Of a stretch of 64,000 nt of DNA, positions 35,093 to 43,752 are shown in pieces; the stretch's first letter is position 1; each line of letters starts with the position of its first letter. Source of the stretch: Massilia phyllostachyos. GTDB taxonomy: Bacteria; Pseudomonadota; Gammaproteobacteria; Burkholderiales; Burkholderiaceae_D. The DNA is taken from contig NZ_JAJNOC010000002.1 in assembly GCF_021044825.1 (NCBI RefSeq), forward strand, positions 496,001 to 560,000, in the 5' to 3' direction. Both the position numbers and the translations under genes were made by a program. Below the pieces are notes generated by a model, which did no database searches, was not told the origin of the DNA, and saw only the letters and a list, made by a program, of their open reading frames with translations.

Positions 35093-35521
35093 TCAGCGGC
35101 GGTAGCGGTAGGGGAAGCGCGTCCCGACGTGCCCACCCCAGCCGCGGTGGCCCCAGCTGCGGCCGAAGTCGAAGCCCAGGCCGATCGAGATCGGCGGATA
35201 GTAGTAGCCCGGGTTGTAGACCGGCTGCGGCACGTAGACCGGCTGCGGCACGTACACCGGCTGTTGCTGTACGTACACTGGCTGGGTGGTGTAGGTGGTG
35301 GTGTAGCCCGACTGCGGCACGAACGAGGTGGTGACGCCGGTGTCGCCAGCGGCGGCCGCGCGCGAGCCGGTGCCGAGCGGCACGGGGGTAACGGACACGA
35401 CGCGCCATCCGTTCGGATCGCTTGGCTGGCCATAGGCCTGGGCGCCGTAGTAGTTCTGGTTGGGAGCGGCGCAGCCGGCCAGCATGGCCAGCGACGCGGC
35501 GACGAAAAGTAATTTCTTCAT
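35093..35521 (-). CDS. YXPQPVY-repeat lipoprotein
   Basis: 142 residues with a lipobox LAGC (Cys17). The middle has a Tyr/Pro/Gln-rich tandem, YVQQQPVYVPQPVYVPQPVY, about residues 85-105, followed by a Gly/Trp/His/Arg-rich end (GWGGHVGTRFPYRYRR). It is probably an outer-membrane or periplasmic lipoprotein. The repeat suggests a surface or peptidoglycan contact but no family is known to me. GGAGGA supports ATG 35521. Confidence 0.72.
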   Translation of the reverse strand: MKKLLFVAASLAMLAGCAAPNQNYYGAQAYGQPSDPNGWRVVSVTPVPLGTGSRAAAAGDTGVTTSFVPQSGYTTTYTTQPVYVQQQPVYVPQPVYVPQPVYNPGYYYPPISIGLGFDFGRSWGHRGWGGHVGTRFPYRYRR

Positions 35522-35613
35522 GACGGTCCTCCTGTTCCTGTCATGATAAAAAATTGCACTTTAGCGCGCACACGCTCTTACAGCCGGTTACACATAGGGG
35601 CCGCCGGCGACAA

Positions 35614-36921
35614 TCACCCAAGCAGCGCCACCAGCTGCGGCAAAGGCACCGCGCCGGCCATCGCTGTGTAGCCGGCATCGTTCGGGTGGATCCAGTCCTT
35701 GCTGTTGTACTCGGCCTTCAGCCGGCCCGGCAGTTCGGGATCGCGCACCACGGCTTCCCAGTCGAGCAGCAGGTCGAATTCGCCGGAAGCGCGCAGCCAG
35801 TCGTTGACCGTCCGGCGCACCGCTTCGCGCGCCGCGTTGTAGTAGGTGAATCCCTCGAAGGGCATGAGCGTGGAGCCGACGATGGCCAAGCCATGGCCGT
35901 GGGCGCGCGCGATCAGCTGGCGGTAGCCGGCGATCAGGTCGGCGGGTTTGACCAGGCTGGCGCCCGAGGTATAGCAGATGTCGTTGATCCCGATGAGCAG
36001 CATCACCGCGCGCACCCCCGGCGTGGCCAGCACGTCGCGGTCGAAGCGGGCCAGCAGGGCGCGTCCGCCGACCATGGCGGCGGTTTCCTCGCGCAGCATC
36101 TGGTTGCCGGCGATGCCGCGGTTGACGACGCCGATCGCGCCGGCCGCGCCCAGTTCGGTCTGCAGGCGGCGCGCCAGCAGGTCGGGCCAGCGCCGGTTGA
36201 GGTTGGTGGAGCTGCCGGCGCCGTCGGTGATCGAGTCGCCGATCGCGACGATGCAGCGCCCGCCGCCCTCGACCAGCACCTCGGTGAGGAAGGGCCAGGA
36301 GGCGATGGTGCGCGCCACGCTGAAGGAGGTGCTGGCCGCGAAGTTCCCTGTGGAGGAGACGTAGCCGGCCTGCAGGGCGGTGCCGTGCACCGTGTTGGCC
36401 GCCACGCTGCCCGGCAGGTAAAGGCTCACCGACAGGTCGGCGAAGGGCGCCACCGTCAAGTAGACCGGGTCGGACAGCACCGGCGCGCCGGGCGGGATGG
36501 TGACCGAGGCATTGCCGCCGAAGGTGAGCGGATGGTTGCTGCCGGGGCGCACGTAGACGCCGCTGTCGCGCAGGCCGATCTGCGCCGCGCCGATCGTCAG
36601 GGGCGTGGTTCCGAATTCGTTCGACAGCCGCACCCGCACCCTGGCGCCGCCGATGCTGGCATGGGCCACCAGGCGCACGGTCTGGTCGCTGAAGGCAAGC
36701 AGGTTGGCGCTGGTCGGCGGGCCGGCTGGCGCGCAACCCCAGGTGGGACACCAGCCCTCGTTGCGCCAAGCGCCGGCGGCCGCCGGCTGCGCCGCCGCGC
36801 GACCGGTGAGCGCCAGGCTTGACGCCAGCGCGGGGCCGGCAATCAGAAGCCGGCGCCGGCCCGGGCTGCGGGGTGCGTCTTCCTGGTCAGGGGACGTAGC
36901 GGAAACATCGACGGGTCGCAT
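35614..36921 (-). CDS. SGNH/GDSL-family esterase, secreted
   Basis: 435 residues. The N-terminus has a twin-arginine-like signal (RRRLLIAGPALASSLALTGRAAAQ). SGNH blocks: GDSITDG (Ser), GxxxxN region NRGIAGN, GIND (Gly/Asn) and the C-terminal DWIHPND (Asp/His). Before the catalytic half lies an Ig-like N-terminal module (about 90-200, SVTIPPGAPVLSDPVY). The arrangement matches secreted lysophospholipase/carbohydrate esterase proteins; the substrate is unknown. GGGAGAG precedes the start. Confidence 0.86.
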   Translation of the reverse strand: MRPVDVSATSPDQEDAPRSPGRRRLLIAGPALASSLALTGRAAAQPAAAGAWRNEGWCPTWGCAPAGPPTSANLLAFSDQTVRLVAHASIGGARVRVRLSNEFGTTPLTIGAAQIGLRDSGVYVRPGSNHPLTFGGNASVTIPPGAPVLSDPVYLTVAPFADLSVSLYLPGSVAANTVHGTALQAGYVSSTGNFAASTSFSVARTIASWPFLTEVLVEGGGRCIVAIGDSITDGAGSSTNLNRRWPDLLARRLQTELGAAGAIGVVNRGIAGNQMLREETAAMVGGRALLARFDRDVLATPGVRAVMLLIGINDICYTSGASLVKPADLIAGYRQLIARAHGHGLAIVGSTLMPFEGFTYYNAAREAVRRTVNDWLRASGEFDLLLDWEAVVRDPELPGRLKAEYNSKDWIHPNDAGYTAMAGAVPLPQLVALLG

Positions 36922-37047
36922 GGTGCTCTCCCTCGCGCTGCCAACATGGCTGCGGCTTCGGTTTCACGATAGCCCAGCAGGGAGCGCGCACGAATGGAAA
37001 GCGTGCGAAGGTTTGCGCTACATCGCTATTCTTGAGGGGAAATTAAA

Positions 37048-37896
37048 TCAAGCGATGATGTTGAGCAATCCATCGAGCCCCGAGAAATTCAGGGCGACCG
37101 AGGCCTGGGCCCGCACCACCGGCTTGGCGCGGAAGGCCAGCGACAGGCCGGCCACGCCCATCATGCGCAGGTCGTTGGCGCCGTCGCCCATCACGATGGC
37201 GCGGCTGGGCGCGATGTCCATCCGCGCGCACACGCGTTCCACGGTGCGCCGCTTTTCCTCGGCGTCGACGATGCCGCCGGCCACGCGGCCGGTCAGCTTG
37301 CCGTCCGCGACCTCGAGCACGTTCGCATGGGTGAAATCGAGCTTGAGGCGCTCCTTGAGGCGGTCGGTGAAGAAGGTAAAGCCGCCCGACACCAGGAGGG
37401 TTTTCAGGCCCGCCGCCTGGACCGCCGCCAGCATCGCTTCGCCGCCCGGCGAGATGCGCAGGCGTTCGTCGTACACGCGCTGCAGCGCGGACGCTTCCAG
37501 TCCTTCGAGCAGGGCCACGCGGCGCGTCAGGCTGGCGGCGAAATCGAGCTCGCCGCGCATCGCCGCTTCGGTGATCTCGGCGACTTGCGGTTTCAGGCCC
37601 TGCATGTCCGCGATCTCGTCGATGCATTCGATCGTGATCAGGGTCGAGTCCATGTCCATCGCCACCAGGCCGAAGTCCGCGAGCTGCGTGCCGGCCGCGA
37701 TAAAGCAGGCGTCGACGCCGGCCTCGTACGCCGCGGCATCGATGCGCTCCTTCAGTTCCGGCGTGAACGCCACGTCCTCGCAGCGCAGCGCGTGCGCGCC
37801 GAGCGCCTGGATGCGCGCGGGCTGGGCCAGGCGCGCCAGGCGCTCGAGGGTTTCGGGTGAGGCCTGCGGCCCCTGGAGCACCAGGTTCTTGGTCAT
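37048..37896 (-). CDS. serB: phosphoserine phosphatase SerB
   Basis: 282 residues. An N-terminal ACT-like region (about 1-75) precedes the HAD core with MDMDSTLI: nucleophile Asp81 and acid/base Asp83. The cap and motif III/IV region includes GDGANDLRMMGVAG. It performs the last step of serine synthesis. It begins 6 bases after the mfd stop, so the two genes probably form an operon. Confidence 0.94.
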   Translation of the reverse strand: MTKNLVLQGPQASPETLERLARLAQPARIQALGAHALRCEDVAFTPELKERIDAAAYEAGVDACFIAAGTQLADFGLVAMDMDSTLITIECIDEIADMQGLKPQVAEITEAAMRGELDFAASLTRRVALLEGLEASALQRVYDERLRISPGGEAMLAAVQAAGLKTLLVSGGFTFFTDRLKERLKLDFTHANVLEVADGKLTGRVAGGIVDAEEKRRTVERVCARMDIAPSRAIVMGDGANDLRMMGVAGLSLAFRAKPVVRAQASVALNFSGLDGLLNIIA

Positions 37897-37902
37897 TGTG
37901 GT

Positions 37903-40900
37903 TCAGGCGAGGAGCTGTTTGATGGTCTGTTTTACCTGCGTCACGCGCGCCGCCAGGTCGGGCATGCTGGCGCTGATGCGCAGCTTGTCCTGGCCGGCCA
38001 GCTTGACGTGGCGGTTCTTCTGGATCAGGGTGATGATCTTGATCGGGTCGATCGGCGGCTTTTCCATGAACTGCAGGCTGGCCGCCTCGTCATGGGCGTC
38101 GATCTTGACGATGCCGACGGACTTGGCGGCGATGCGCAGGCGGTGCGTTTCGATCAGCGCCTTCACCGGGTCGGTCAGCTTGCCGAAGCGGTCGATCAGC
38201 TCTTCCTGCATGCCGTCGATCTTGTCCTGGCTGTCGCAGTTGGCCAGGCGTTTATAAATCGACAGGCGCTCGTGGACGTCGCCGCAGTAATCCGACGGCA
38301 GCAGGGCCGGCACGTGCAGGTTGATCTCGGTGGTGGAGGACAGCGGCGCCGCCAGGTCCGGCTCCTTGCCGGCCTTCAGCGCGCGCACCGCTTCGTTCAG
38401 CATGTCCGAATACAGCTGGAAGCCGACTTCGAGCATCTCGCCCGACTGGTTCTCGCCCAGCACCTCACCGGCGCCGCGGATCTCGAGGTCGTGCATGGCG
38501 AGATAGAAGCCGCTGCCCAGTTCTTCCATCGCTTGGATCGCATCGAGCCGGCGCTGCGCCTGCTTGGTCAGGCCCTGCACGTCGTTCACCAAGAGATAGG
38601 CATAGGCCTGGTGGTGCGAGCGGCCGACGCGGCCGCGCAGCTGGTGCAGCTGGGCCAGGCCGAAGCGGTCGGCGCGGTGCATGATGATGGTGTTCGCGGT
38701 CGGCACGTCGATGCCGGTCTCGATGATGGTGGTGCACAGCAGGATGTTGAAACGCTGCTGGACGAAGTCACGCATCACCTTTTCCAGGTCGCGTTCGTGC
38801 ATCTGGCCGTGGGCGATGCCGATACGCGCTTCGGGCAGCAGCTCGCGCAGCATCGCGTGGCGGTTCTCGATGGTCTCGACCTCGTTGTGCAGGAAGTAGA
38901 TCTGGCCGCCGCGTTTCAGCTCGCGCAGGCAGGCCTCGCGGATCACGGAACCGTCCTCGCTGCGGACAAACGTCTTGATCGCCAGGCGCTTCTGCGGCGC
39001 GGTGGCGATGATGGAGAAATCGCGCAAGCCTTCCAGCGCCATGCCGAGGGTGCGCGGGATCGGGGTCGCGGTCAGCGTCAAGACGTCGACCTCGGCGCGC
39101 AGGGCCTTCAGCGCTTCCTTCTGGCGCACGCCGAAGCGGTGTTCCTCGTCGATGATGACGAGGCCCAGGCGCGTGAACTTCACGTCCGGCGACAGCAATT
39201 TATGCGTGCCGATCACGATGTCGAGGGTGCCGTCGGCCATGCCCTTGATGGCGTTGTTGATCTCCTTGCCGGTGCGGAAGCGCGACAGCTCGGCGATCTT
39301 CACCGGCCAGTCGGCGAAGCGGTCGGCGAAGGTTTGCGCATGCTGCTCGGCCAGCAGGGTGGTCGGCGCCAGGATCGCGACCTGCTTGCCGCCCATGACC
39401 GCGATGAAGGCGGCGCGCAGCGCGACCTCGGTCTTGCCGAAGCCGACGTCGCCGCAGACCAGCCGGTCCATCGGGCGGCCCGAAGTCATGTCCTTGATGA
39501 CGTTGTGGATGGCTTCCGCCTGGTCCGGCGTCTCGTCGAAGCCGAAGCTGCCGGCGAAGTTCTCGTAGTCGATGCTCGAGTATTCGAAGGCATGGCCCTG
39601 GCGCGCCGCGCGGCGCGCATACAGGTTGAGCAGCTCGGCGGCGGTGTCGCGCACCTGCTCGGCGGCTTTTTTCTTGGCCTTGTCCCACTGGCCGGAACCC
39701 AGCGCGTGCAGCGGCGCGTCTTCGGGCGAGGTGCCGGAGTAGCGCGAGATCACGTGCAGCTGCGAGACCGGCACGTACAGCTTGGTCTCCTTCGCGTATT
39801 CCAGGTGCAGGAACTCGGTCTCGCCTTCGCCCAGGTCCATGCTCATCAGGCCCATGTAGCGGCCGATGCCGTGGTTGATGTGCACCACCGGGTCGCCGAT
39901 CTTGAGCTCCGACAGGTCGCGCACCATCGATTCGACCTGGCTGGTCGCTTCCTGCTTCTTCTTGCCGGCGCGCCGGCCCGAGCCGGCATACAGCTCGGTT
40001 TCGGTGATGAAGACGAGATTGCCGGCGGCGTCCTCGCTCAGCTCGAAGCCGGCCTGCAGTGGCGCCACGCCCAGCGCCAGCTTGGCGCTGCTGGCCTTGA
40101 AACCCTCGAAGCCTTCGACTGGCGCCAGTTCCAGTCCGTACTCGTGGAAGTACTGCTGCAGCGTCTCGCGGCGGCCGGCCGAATCGGCGGCGATCATCAC
40201 GCGGGTGTCGGTGCGCAGCAAGAAGGCGCGCAGGTTGGCCAGCGGGTCGTCCAGGCGCCGGTTGACCGAGATGTCGGGCAGCGGCGCACTCAGCTCGGAG
40301 GCCGGTTGCGACGGTTCGCGCGCGATGGTCCAGCGGCCGTGCGGCTTGGCGCAGGTGAAGAACTGCTCGGCGCCGAGGAACAGCTCGCGCGGCTCCAGGA
40401 TCGGGCGTTCGCGGTCGCTCTTGAGGAATTTGTAGCGCGATTCGGTGTCGAGCCAGAAGCGCCCGATGGCGGCGTCGATGTCGCCGACCATCGCCAGCAT
40501 CGCGCCTTCCGGCAGGTAGTCGAACAGGTTCGCGGTCTCTTCGAAGAAGAGCGGCAGGTAGTACTCGATGCCGGCCGAGGCGATGCCGTTGCCGATGTCG
40601 CGGTAGATCGGCGAGCGCGAAGGATCGCCCTCGAAGCGCTCGCGCCAGCGGCCGCGGAATGCGCTGCGGGCGGCTTCGTCCATCGGGAATTCGCGGCCCG
40701 GCAGCAGGCGCACTTCGCGCACCGGATACAGCGAGCGCTGGGTGTCGGCATCAAAAGTGCGGATGGTCTCGATCTCGTCGCCGAACAGGTCGAGCCGGTA
40801 GGGCAGGGCCGAACCCATCGGGAACAGGTCGATCAGGCCGCCGCGCACCGAGTATTCGCCCGGCGACATCACCTGCGACACGTGGGTGTAGCCCGCGAGG

Positions 40901-41349
40901 GTCAGCTGGGCCTTGAGCTTCGCCTCGTCCAGGCGTTCGCCCTGGCGGAAGAAGAAGGTGTAGGCTGCCAAAAACGACGGCGGCGCCAGGCGCACCAGCG
41001 CGGTGGTGGCCGGCACCACCAGCACGTCGCACTGCCCGTTGCGGATCTCGTGCAGGGTCGCCAGGCGCTCGGACACCAGGTCCTGGTGCGGGGAAAACGC
41101 GTCGTAGGGCAGGGTCTCCCAGTCCGGCAGCAGGTGGCAGGACAGTTTGCCGTCGGCGAACCAGGGAATCTCGTCGAGCAGGCGCTGGCCGTCGCTGGCA
41201 TTGGCCACGATGACGGTCAGCATCTGATTGCTGGCTTTCAGGCTGAGCGCGGCGGTGGCGAGCGCATACGCGTCGCTCGAGCCGTGCAGCGCCGGCAGGG
41301 CAAAACGGGATCCTGGCTTGGGAAGATTTTTCTTGAGATCGAAGGGCAT
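37903..41349 (-). CDS. mfd: transcription-repair coupling factor Mfd
   Basis: 1148 residues, full length. An N-terminal UvrB-like region (about 1-340), an RNA-polymerase interaction domain with LKIGDPVVHINHGIGRYMGL, and the superfamily-2 motor with Walker A GDVGFGKTEVALRAAF (near 625) and DEEHRF (near 730) follow one another, then the C-terminal domain. The motif ETGIDVPTANTII is helicase motif V-like. It displaces stalled polymerase at lesions and recruits UvrA. Divergent from a methyltransferase gene over about 115 bases. Confidence 0.97.
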   Translation of the reverse strand: MPFDLKKNLPKPGSRFALPALHGSSDAYALATAALSLKASNQMLTVIVANASDGQRLLDEIPWFADGKLSCHLLPDWETLPYDAFSPHQDLVSERLATLHEIRNGQCDVLVVPATTALVRLAPPSFLAAYTFFFRQGERLDEAKLKAQLTLAGYTHVSQVMSPGEYSVRGGLIDLFPMGSALPYRLDLFGDEIETIRTFDADTQRSLYPVREVRLLPGREFPMDEAARSAFRGRWRERFEGDPSRSPIYRDIGNGIASAGIEYYLPLFFEETANLFDYLPEGAMLAMVGDIDAAIGRFWLDTESRYKFLKSDRERPILEPRELFLGAEQFFTCAKPHGRWTIAREPSQPASELSAPLPDISVNRRLDDPLANLRAFLLRTDTRVMIAADSAGRRETLQQYFHEYGLELAPVEGFEGFKASSAKLALGVAPLQAGFELSEDAAGNLVFITETELYAGSGRRAGKKKQEATSQVESMVRDLSELKIGDPVVHINHGIGRYMGLMSMDLGEGETEFLHLEYAKETKLYVPVSQLHVISRYSGTSPEDAPLHALGSGQWDKAKKKAAEQVRDTAAELLNLYARRAARQGHAFEYSSIDYENFAGSFGFDETPDQAEAIHNVIKDMTSGRPMDRLVCGDVGFGKTEVALRAAFIAVMGGKQVAILAPTTLLAEQHAQTFADRFADWPVKIAELSRFRTGKEINNAIKGMADGTLDIVIGTHKLLSPDVKFTRLGLVIIDEEHRFGVRQKEALKALRAEVDVLTLTATPIPRTLGMALEGLRDFSIIATAPQKRLAIKTFVRSEDGSVIREACLRELKRGGQIYFLHNEVETIENRHAMLRELLPEARIGIAHGQMHERDLEKVMRDFVQQRFNILLCTTIIETGIDVPTANTIIMHRADRFGLAQLHQLRGRVGRSHHQAYAYLLVNDVQGLTKQAQRRLDAIQAMEELGSGFYLAMHDLEIRGAGEVLGENQSGEMLEVGFQLYSDMLNEAVRALKAGKEPDLAAPLSSTTEINLHVPALLPSDYCGDVHERLSIYKRLANCDSQDKIDGMQEELIDRFGKLTDPVKALIETHRLRIAAKSVGIVKIDAHDEAASLQFMEKPPIDPIKIITLIQKNRHVKLAGQDKLRISASMPDLAARVTQVKQTIKQLLA

Positions 41350-41466
41350 CGAGTGCGCAGTGACGTTCGCAACAGTGGCTGACCATTATAGACGAATGGA
41401 CCATTCGACGCCGGGCAGGACGCGCGGCGCGGACGTCGCGATGCAGGGACAGAATCGGGGACAAGT

Positions 41467-42150
41467 ATGAGAAGTGCACAGAGGCATTTTTCCGACCCGC
41501 GTGCGGTCGCGCACTACCTGGATGGGCCGCCGCGATTGGTGCCGGGATTCGGCGATCTGCACCGCATGGCGCAGGTTCTGCTGGCCGAGCGGGCGCCCTT
41601 CGATGCGCGGGTGCTGGTGCTGGGGGCGGGCGGGGGATTGGAACTCAAGGCCTTTGCCGATGCGCAGCCGGGGTGGATTTTCGACGGGGTCGATCCTTCG
41701 CCGGACATGCTGGAACTGGCGCTGGGAACGGTGGGCGAGCATGCGCCGCGCGTGGCGCTGCACCAGGGGTATGTGGACGTGGCGCCGGATGGACCGTTCG
41801 ATGCGGCGGTGTGCCTGCTGACCATGCATTTCATGCCCCCGTGCGAGCGCCGGCATGCGCTGCGGGCGATCCGCGCACGCTTGCGGCGCGGGGCGCCGTT
41901 CGTGGTGGCGCACATGAGTTTCGGGCAGGACGAGGACGAGCGGGCGCTGTGGCTGGCGCGGGACGAGGCGTATGCGGTGGCGTCGGGGGCGGAGCCGGAG
42001 GAGGCGCGCCACCGGCGCGAGGTGATCGAGCGGATCATGCCGGTGCTGTCGCCGGAGCAGGATGAAGCCTTGCTGCGCGAAGAGGGTTTTAAAGACGTGA
42101 GTATGTTCTACGCCGCCGGCGTCTTCCGAGGCTGGATCGGATACGCGTAG
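41467..42150 (+). CDS. class I SAM-dependent methyltransferase
   Basis: 227 residues. Motif I VLVLGAGGGLELKAF (near residue 48), acidic residue in FDGVDPSPDMLELA (motif II) and DAAVCLLTMHFM (motif IV) fit the Rossmann methyltransferase fold, in a UbiE/MerR-like branch sometimes called CmoA-like. The N-terminal motif PRAVAHYLDGPPRLVPGFGDLHRM is characteristic of a small group of hydroxy/amino acid methyltransferases. Substrate unknown. The TAG stop coincides with the GTAG of the following REP element. Confidence 0.82.
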   Translation: MRSAQRHFSDPRAVAHYLDGPPRLVPGFGDLHRMAQVLLAERAPFDARVLVLGAGGGLELKAFADAQPGWIFDGVDPSPDMLELALGTVGEHAPRVALHQGYVDVAPDGPFDAAVCLLTMHFMPPCERRHALRAIRARLRRGAPFVVAHMSFGQDEDERALWLARDEAYAVASGAEPEEARHRREVIERIMPVLSPEQDEALLREEGFKDVSMFYAAGVFRGWIGYA

Positions 42151-42254
42151 GGTGGACGGCTTCGCCGTCCGCGCGTTCAGACCGTACTTCAATAGAGATA
42201 ACGCGTCATATCACCGTGTAGTTGAACGCGTGGGCGGAGGACCGCCCATCCTAC
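42147..42254. repeat. REP-like inverted pair D
   Basis: Unit 1 (42147-42179) starts GTAGGGTGGACGG; unit 2 (42222-42254) is the inverse, ending CCCATCCTAC. Both flanking genes end in this element: the TAG of the methyltransferase is the GTAG of unit 1 and the minus-strand TAG of the HDOD gene is the inverse GTAG of unit 2. Confidence 0.88.
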
Positions 42255-43225
42255 GATTCGCCGAGTTTGTCGAAGATGCGGCGCTCATGATCGGGAAGCT
42301 GGCCGACGGCTTCCTGCGCCTCTTCGACCCCGGCCTCCGCCAGCACCCGCAAGGTCGCCAGGCGATCCCCGACACGCAGCGCCCGCGCCAGCGGCGTGGT
42401 ATCCGCTTCGCCGGCCTGCAGGATCGCCGCCCCCACCGGCGGCGGCAACTCCCATTCCTGCGCAATGCGCGCCGACAGCACGCGCGCGCTGCCGCGCATC
42501 GCATGGGCGAACGCGTCGGATTGCGGCATGCGCCCCGCGCCGTCGACCTGGTCGATCAGGCGCAGCGCCACCACCAGGCCGACGTTCTGCATCAGGCCCG
42601 CCAGGCAGGCCTCGAACGGGTCGGCCCCGCAGCCCGGCGCGGCCAGGCTGGTCGCCAGCGCGCACTTCTCGGACTGGCGCCACAGTTGCGGCGCCGCCTG
42701 GCGCGCCAGGCGGCCGGTCTGGGCGCTGATGACGGGGCGGAAGGCGACCCGCGCCAGCAGCATGCGCAGGCCGTTCTGGCCGAGCAGCATGACGGCGCCC
42801 TCGATGGTGCGCACCGGCGCCGCCGGGCGGTAATACGGGCTGTTGACTTCGCGGATCACTTCGGCCACCAGGGTCACGTCCTGCGCCACCTGGCGCGCAA
42901 GTTCGGTACTGGAGGTGCCTTCTTCGCGCAGGCTGCGCAGCAGCTGGGGCACGACGGCCGGCACGCGCGGCACCAGTTCGGCCGCGCTGTCGGGCTGGCG
43001 CGCCAGCTTCGCCAGTTCGTCGAGGATCAGCGCGTCCCTGGTCTCGCCGGCGTGGGCGACGGGGCCGGACAGCCAGGCGTGGAAGGCCAGCTCGAGGTCG
43101 AAGGAGGGCTGAGCGTGCGCGGCCGGCGCGGCCTGGGCGGCTGCGGCGGGAACGTGGGGAACGGCGGGGGTGCCGGCGTCGGCACGGGTGGCGCCGCCGA
43201 ACCAGCGGGCGAACCAGTTTTTCAT
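42251..43225 (-). CDS. HDOD-domain protein
   Basis: 324 residues. After a basic N-terminus and an Ala/Pro-rich linker, the HDOD core (about 60-270) includes VPAVVPQLLRSLREEG, EVIREVNSPYYRP, AVMLLGQNGLRMLLARV, and QSEKCALATSLAAPG. HDOD proteins are signalling or regulatory domains related to HD phosphohydrolases, but the metal-binding His-Asp pair of true HD enzymes is absent. It often works with c-di-GMP or chemotaxis circuits; here it lies near the GGDEF genes. Stop codon supplied by REP pair D. Confidence 0.82.
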   Translation of the reverse strand: MKNWFARWFGGATRADAGTPAVPHVPAAAAQAAPAAHAQPSFDLELAFHAWLSGPVAHAGETRDALILDELAKLARQPDSAAELVPRVPAVVPQLLRSLREEGTSSTELARQVAQDVTLVAEVIREVNSPYYRPAAPVRTIEGAVMLLGQNGLRMLLARVAFRPVISAQTGRLARQAAPQLWRQSEKCALATSLAAPGCGADPFEACLAGLMQNVGLVVALRLIDQVDGAGRMPQSDAFAHAMRGSARVLSARIAQEWELPPPVGAAILQAGEADTTPLARALRVGDRLATLRVLAEAGVEEAQEAVGQLPDHERRIFDKLGES

Positions 43226-43281
43226 GATGGGAGAGCGATGTATGCAGGCGGCATGATTCTACCGGAGCCGCGCCGCCAATG

Positions 43282-43308
43282 AAAACAGCCAGGCGCGCGG
43301 CCTGGCTG
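43282..43308 (-). terminator. rho-independent terminator of small lipoprotein gene
   Basis: A stem CAGCCAGG/CCTGGCTG (43286-43293 and 43301-43308) with a GC loop; on the minus strand it is followed by TTTTC (plus-strand A's 43282-43285). It separates the lipoprotein gene from the downstream HDOD gene. Confidence 0.65.
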
Positions 43309-43331
43309 CAGTATCACGCACGCGAAGCCGC

Positions 43332-43637
43332 TCAGCGGCCGGCGCCCGAGGTCGACGAATTCGTGGGGGTCGAATTGGTGATCGGCGGCGTGGTGGCCGG
43401 CGGCGGCACGGCCGAGGAGCCGGTGGTGCTGTTGCCGGTGGCGGGATCGCTGGTGGTGACGCCGGTGTTGGTGCCGCTCGCGCCCGCCGCCCCGGTGGTG
43501 CCGGTGCTGCCCGAGCTCATCGACGACGACGACGAGCTGCCGTTCATCGAGTCGCTGTCGGTGCCGGTCGAGCTGCAGGCAGCCAGGGACAGGGCCAGCA
43601 GGCCGCCCAGCAGCGCGCTTTGGAAGGTGCTCTTCAT
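43332..43637 (-). CDS. Ser/Thr/Gly-rich small lipoprotein
   Basis: 101 residues. Signal peptide MKSTFQSALLGGLLALSLAAC with acylated Cys21; the remainder is almost entirely Ser, Thr, Gly, Ala and Pro in low-complexity order (SSSSSSMSSGSTGTTGAAG, PPPATTPPITNSTPTNSSTSG). ATG 43637 is chosen because GAGGAG precedes it; ATG further up would add a non-signal N-terminus. Function unknown; it may be an extended surface linker. Confidence 0.7.
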   Translation of the reverse strand: MKSTFQSALLGGLLALSLAACSSTGTDSDSMNGSSSSSSMSSGSTGTTGAAGASGTNTGVTTSDPATGNSTTGSSAVPPPATTPPITNSTPTNSSTSGAGR

Positions 43638-43752
43638 TCGTATTCTCCTCGTTTGGATGGGTTCATCCATCATCCGAGGACGGCCGTAGGCTTGAAATAG
43701 GCGCAGCGCCCCAGCGCACGTAGGACGCGGCGTACATACTCTGCGGCGGTGT